Source: Flavobacterium sp. LC2016-13 (GTDB lineage Bacteria > Bacteroidota > Bacteroidia > Flavobacteriales > Flavobacteriaceae). Taken from it: a DNA stretch of 64,000 nt. Of the stretch, positions 63,001 through 64,000 are shown in pieces (within the stretch, counting starts at the first letter, position 1; each line of letters opens with the position of its first letter). The notes under the pieces were generated by a model that saw only the letters and a program-made list of their open reading frames with translations, did not search any database and had not been told where the DNA came from. The position numbers and the translations under genes were made by a program. The stretch covers positions 306,483 to 370,482 of the forward strand of contig NZ_WMDQ01000005.1 in the NCBI RefSeq assembly GCF_009707955.1, read 5' to 3'.

Positions 63001-64000
63001 CTCAAGGTTGTAAAACAGGAGTTCAGACTATTACTATTAATAGACTAAACCCACCAACAAATATCACATTTAGTGCTGCTGCAGTTACTTGTACAGCAAC
63101 TACAACTACAGTTACAGCAACAGCAACTAATGGTGTTGGAACTATAACATATTCAATTACATCACCAGCAGCTTCTGTAGCTTCAAATACTACAGGTGTT
63201 TTTGCAGGATTAGCACCGGGAACTTATAATTTTAGAGCAACGGATGCTAGCGGATGTTATTTTGATAAACCATTTACAATCAGTGCTGTTACACCAATTT
63301 CTGTTGTTGCCAACAAAGACAGCGATGTATTGTGTAAAGGCGGTTCAACAGGTAAAGTAACATTTACAGTTTCAGGAAATGCAACAGTAGGAGCTTATAC
63401 TTACACTTTGACACCTGCAGTTGGAACTATTACAAAATCTGGAAATACATTGACATTAGTGAATGTTGCTGCAGGAAGTTATAGTTTACAGGTTACAGAC
63501 AGCGCTACAGGATGTACCAATACAGCAACGGTAACGGTTAATGAGCCGACAAATGCATTGACATTAACAGCAGTTGCAACAAATATTAGCTGTAACAATG
63601 GTATTGCCCAAATTACAGTTACACCAAACGGAGGTACACCAAATTATACTTATGCAGTTGTTGCAGCGGGAGCAACGGCTCCAACTGTTTTTGCAAGTGG
63701 AAACGTTCTTTCAGTAGATACTAATTCAGGAGCAAATTTAAACTGGGATGTTTATGTAAAAGATGCAAACGGTTGTACTACTCCAAGATTGGTTACAATT
63801 GCGAAGGATAATTTACCAACAGTTACGGCAGCAAATAGCAATCAGTGTACAGGTACAGGAAGTACGTTTGTAATTACTGCTACAGGTACAGGAAAAGCTC
63901 CATTAACCTATAGTGTTGACGGGACATCATTCCAAACCAGCAATGTATTTAATGTTCCAGCAGGAACTTATACCGTTACGGTAAAAGATGCAAACGGATG
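57090..64000 (+). CDS. sprB: SprB-type giant gliding adhesin (3' end outside window)
   Basis: The frame is open from ATG 57090 to the window end, more than 2303 residues. Signal peptide to about residue 24 (NVVSSQ). The N-terminal part (about 30-375) is a unique beta-rich domain (QLKGDILVIGNNILNRQ, ACYRVAYAALYWSATL region). A DUF11-type domain lies at about 381-510 (VLKKAVKDINNVDASNK, YELSFQNEGNDNATTFTIVD). From about residue 820 SprB-type repeats of 70-90 residues begin, each with a Cys and a GTAPYxYSFDNGA-like core. A jelly-roll-like insert sits at about 1255-1465 (LLQEDFGKGGY, LLDDIWVRQI). SprB is exported by T9SS and moved along the surface by the gliding motor. The length fits F. johnsoniae SprB, about 6500 residues. 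Confidence 0.9.
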   Translation, partial: MKKPTILKIALLFLLFLQCNVVSSQNLKPFVREFDKQLKGDILVIGNNILNRQETNSRGQITTSPNTAYNGTGFNGDFDMRYINVDNGATPGIFSSSTATLTVPNNRAPADPCYRVAYAALYWSATLKGTNRANINKVKIKVPNTANNTYQDVTGTIIHDITTSAAGINPDNTQAYACFAEITNLMSAANPNGAYTVANVISSEGSNGGTGLSAGWSLFIVYEDSSLPSKAISSFNGFTARAQGGGPNNTVINGFTTIPTGPVQARFAFAALEGDYGYRGDYLQINGSTITPPTRPLQGGQSNFFNSSINSLGASFTNRVPNSTNTLGFDTGVIDIDPSAKIIKNNDTSATITLGTNSDIFIYYFTAFSVDIIAPKVVLKKAVKDINNVDASNKNVVLGEELRYELSFQNEGNDNATTFTIVDQLPVNTNFNFPGDIISLPPGMTIPTTAAGNQYVTYNATARTLTFTIPNSYVTAVPTRAPESTIKFRVKVVDDCSKLTDACSNIIKNSAESHYFGQLGSTTTDFGDKSYSTTAGCNLVPQSTNFLVGLDACKNRRQEICTTNMVISASGGYKSYSWSTNASGTPVIGTNQTLTITQPGTYYVYNTANPPCIDLQETITVVDGGGVRTNPVIPYADNKEADGTIIGCEIDGKPLPKIYLCGSNDFRLINVFVTNGTVVWQKTNCVRPPTLSDRCADESTSCTWVSAGPDGPTFTANTAGYYRVTINAGGCNNTYYFNVYKSDVSVTVSKKDKLCYKSGNITVQQISGYEYSLTNLSNNTTGAYQDSNSFEIWNAGTYVVNYRLKNIANTCVYKTQQVIINDLNINAKVENPNEQPLCFGSNGSITVSASAGFSSYYFVLYDGATIIDQVGPLTDRVHTFSVAPGKYYEVEVYSVDSDGKKDCTARAGKYINNPSSEITPVVTTITPLTACSDGKYRVSATGGTGPYSYFVDGSTLSQAYSENDNTEQNNIIIVATTAKTYSIRVVDSNLCEKTITFTVPSLPKPTYTVNHTDSACYNSGAQISITLGAGGANGYTMAYSINNGGTYQANPIFSNLQPGTYKVVVKYSITYPVPYWPNTETKECIDPAQTVVISGPSAALVASAGVAELAGCTLSQQGGKLRINNAQGGTAPYQYSFDNGATWQASNEKDVLPGQYILKIRDSKGCEYTIPYDIILDQKPADPTIKVEDPVFNCNGTATSKVTVTNGTSTNYTYEYYLDGVANTPITNNTFLNVPSGSHTVSVKYNVSTVSTYSNLLQEDFGKGGYTTTPGINPAYCFEDESTPHPVGFPCGDFNDYQINDGKYAVASSIKTTFGNSWLVAKDHTTPSDPLGRFLCVNVGGSAGIGGILYSKPIKDVIVNQPVIISLWAENLIRSSSGGLADPKLTIQLVNNLNGVGGTQTIVATTDTTNPWVVPKSDKWEYKELSLNPGAYNNLSFVIRSYSNEFNGNDVLLDDIWVRQIPKSCIATKDFPIVIDSNKAFTASVTGFKDVKCLGSNDGEITIAAENFKLPYGFDYSLDNGATWINSKVSPVTATGLTSKTYNIQVRYDASASSCTVPLTQIVKSPTAVTVTATVTKLPTCTTGATITAVGAGGTPAYQYELRQSNGTTVVTAFQSSGVFTNVPAGTYTVVTRDSNACSSPASAVITINPSTAPTASLAATSDLCYDTVNQSTLVVTATGTGTLTYSLDGQPAQTSNTFTNVGPGTHNIVVTDSNSCTAAINNIVIAPELKGTAVISKTLDCTLATPDATITVNIAGGNSPFTYKVKIGSGAYGSSNPVTGTSFVYSASTANTYSFEITDAKGCTNVVTAIVNPIVNPTVTATKVDATCNGASTGSVQLVGAGGSGGYTYLFYNNTTSPVPTTFVAQSNYTGLAAGTYSYQVMDSKGCKSAVGTITIAQPTTLTATATATAFTCNTSNVKQSATVTIAVPTTGTAPYEYSFDGGTTFTSTRTLSVTDNGSNQTISYVVKDAQGCKTGVQTITINRLNPPTNITFSAAAVTCTATTTTVTATATNGVGTITYSITSPAASVASNTTGVFAGLAPGTYNFRATDASGCYFDKPFTISAVTPISVVANKDSDVLCKGGSTGKVTFTVSGNATVGAYTYTLTPAVGTITKSGNTLTLVNVAAGSYSLQVTDSATGCTNTATVTVNEPTNALTLTAVATNISCNNGIAQITVTPNGGTPNYTYAVVAAGATAPTVFASGNVLSVDTNSGANLNWDVYVKDANGCTTPRLVTIAKDNLPTVTAANSNQCTGTGSTFVITATGTGKAPLTYSVDGTSFQTSNVFNVPAGTYTVTVKDANG

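Overview
The window is a piece of a Flavobacterium-type chromosome (Bacteroidota, Flavobacteriia). The DNA is AT-rich. Promoters follow the Bacteroidota pattern TTG, 18-19 bp, TAnnTTTG. The gene content includes type IX secretion (T9SS) substrates, a PorP/SprF protein and the start of a giant SprB-type gliding adhesin. Gene families such as DUF6909, DUF4175, GldM C-domain and HU-CCDC81/SPOR are typical of this group. Most of the first 47 kb is housekeeping.

Layout. 1-4.6 kb: a leftward operon with an M23-like N-domain lacking its peptidase, a GH3 ligase, a small unknown, DUF6909 and a Wzz-like protein cut by the window edge. 4.8-9.1 kb: tatA, a secreted GH8 glycosidase with a T9SS tail, tex and a DUF1294 protein. 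9.1-12.7 kb: a leftward AAA/DUF4143 ATPase, a zinc CDF exporter, rpiB and a DUF2007 protein, with a 780 bp AT-rich gap. 12.9-17.3 kb: rnr, DUF2807, LysE and a lone GldM C-domain protein. 17.3-25.4 kb: tRNA-Cys with a duplicated 3' end, folB, glnS, an envelope operon (YtxH, holin-like, DUF6327), an SPFH protein and gltX. 25.5-32 kb: DUF4175, ybeY and mnmG, with dense parS-like palindromes on both sides of mnmG. 32-47 kb: a GNAT enzyme, a methyltransferase, OmpH/Skp, a Pif1-like helicase, a HU/SPOR protein, dprA, trpS, plsC, recA, a thioesterase, DoxX and holB.

47.6-64 kb: the 5' part of a sprB gliding locus. Six rightward genes are present: three small exported proteins, an Ig-like protein at the sprC position, a 1819-residue PorP/SprF protein at the sprD position, and sprB, whose reading frame runs off the right edge after more than 2300 codons. 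The order resembles the F. johnsoniae operon in which sprC, sprD, sprB and sprF are consecutive, so a sprF-like gene is expected just outside the window.

The strongest unusual signals are: (1) ten parS-like sites in about 2.5 kb around mnmG, one a perfect match to the ParB consensus, plus an eleventh 6 kb away, two of them lying inside the ends of genes; (2) the PorP/SprF protein, in which an outer-membrane barrel domain is joined through about 1150 residues of 17-residue Ala/Lys/Asp repeats to a C-terminal SPOR-like domain; (3) several duplicated or structured intergenic elements: 33.5-34.1 kb, 20.4-20.9 kb, a tRNA-Cys 3'-end duplication at 17.4 kb, and a 21 bp stem between the first two genes of the sprB locus. 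Function calls come from reading the translations and from family knowledge; no database search was run.
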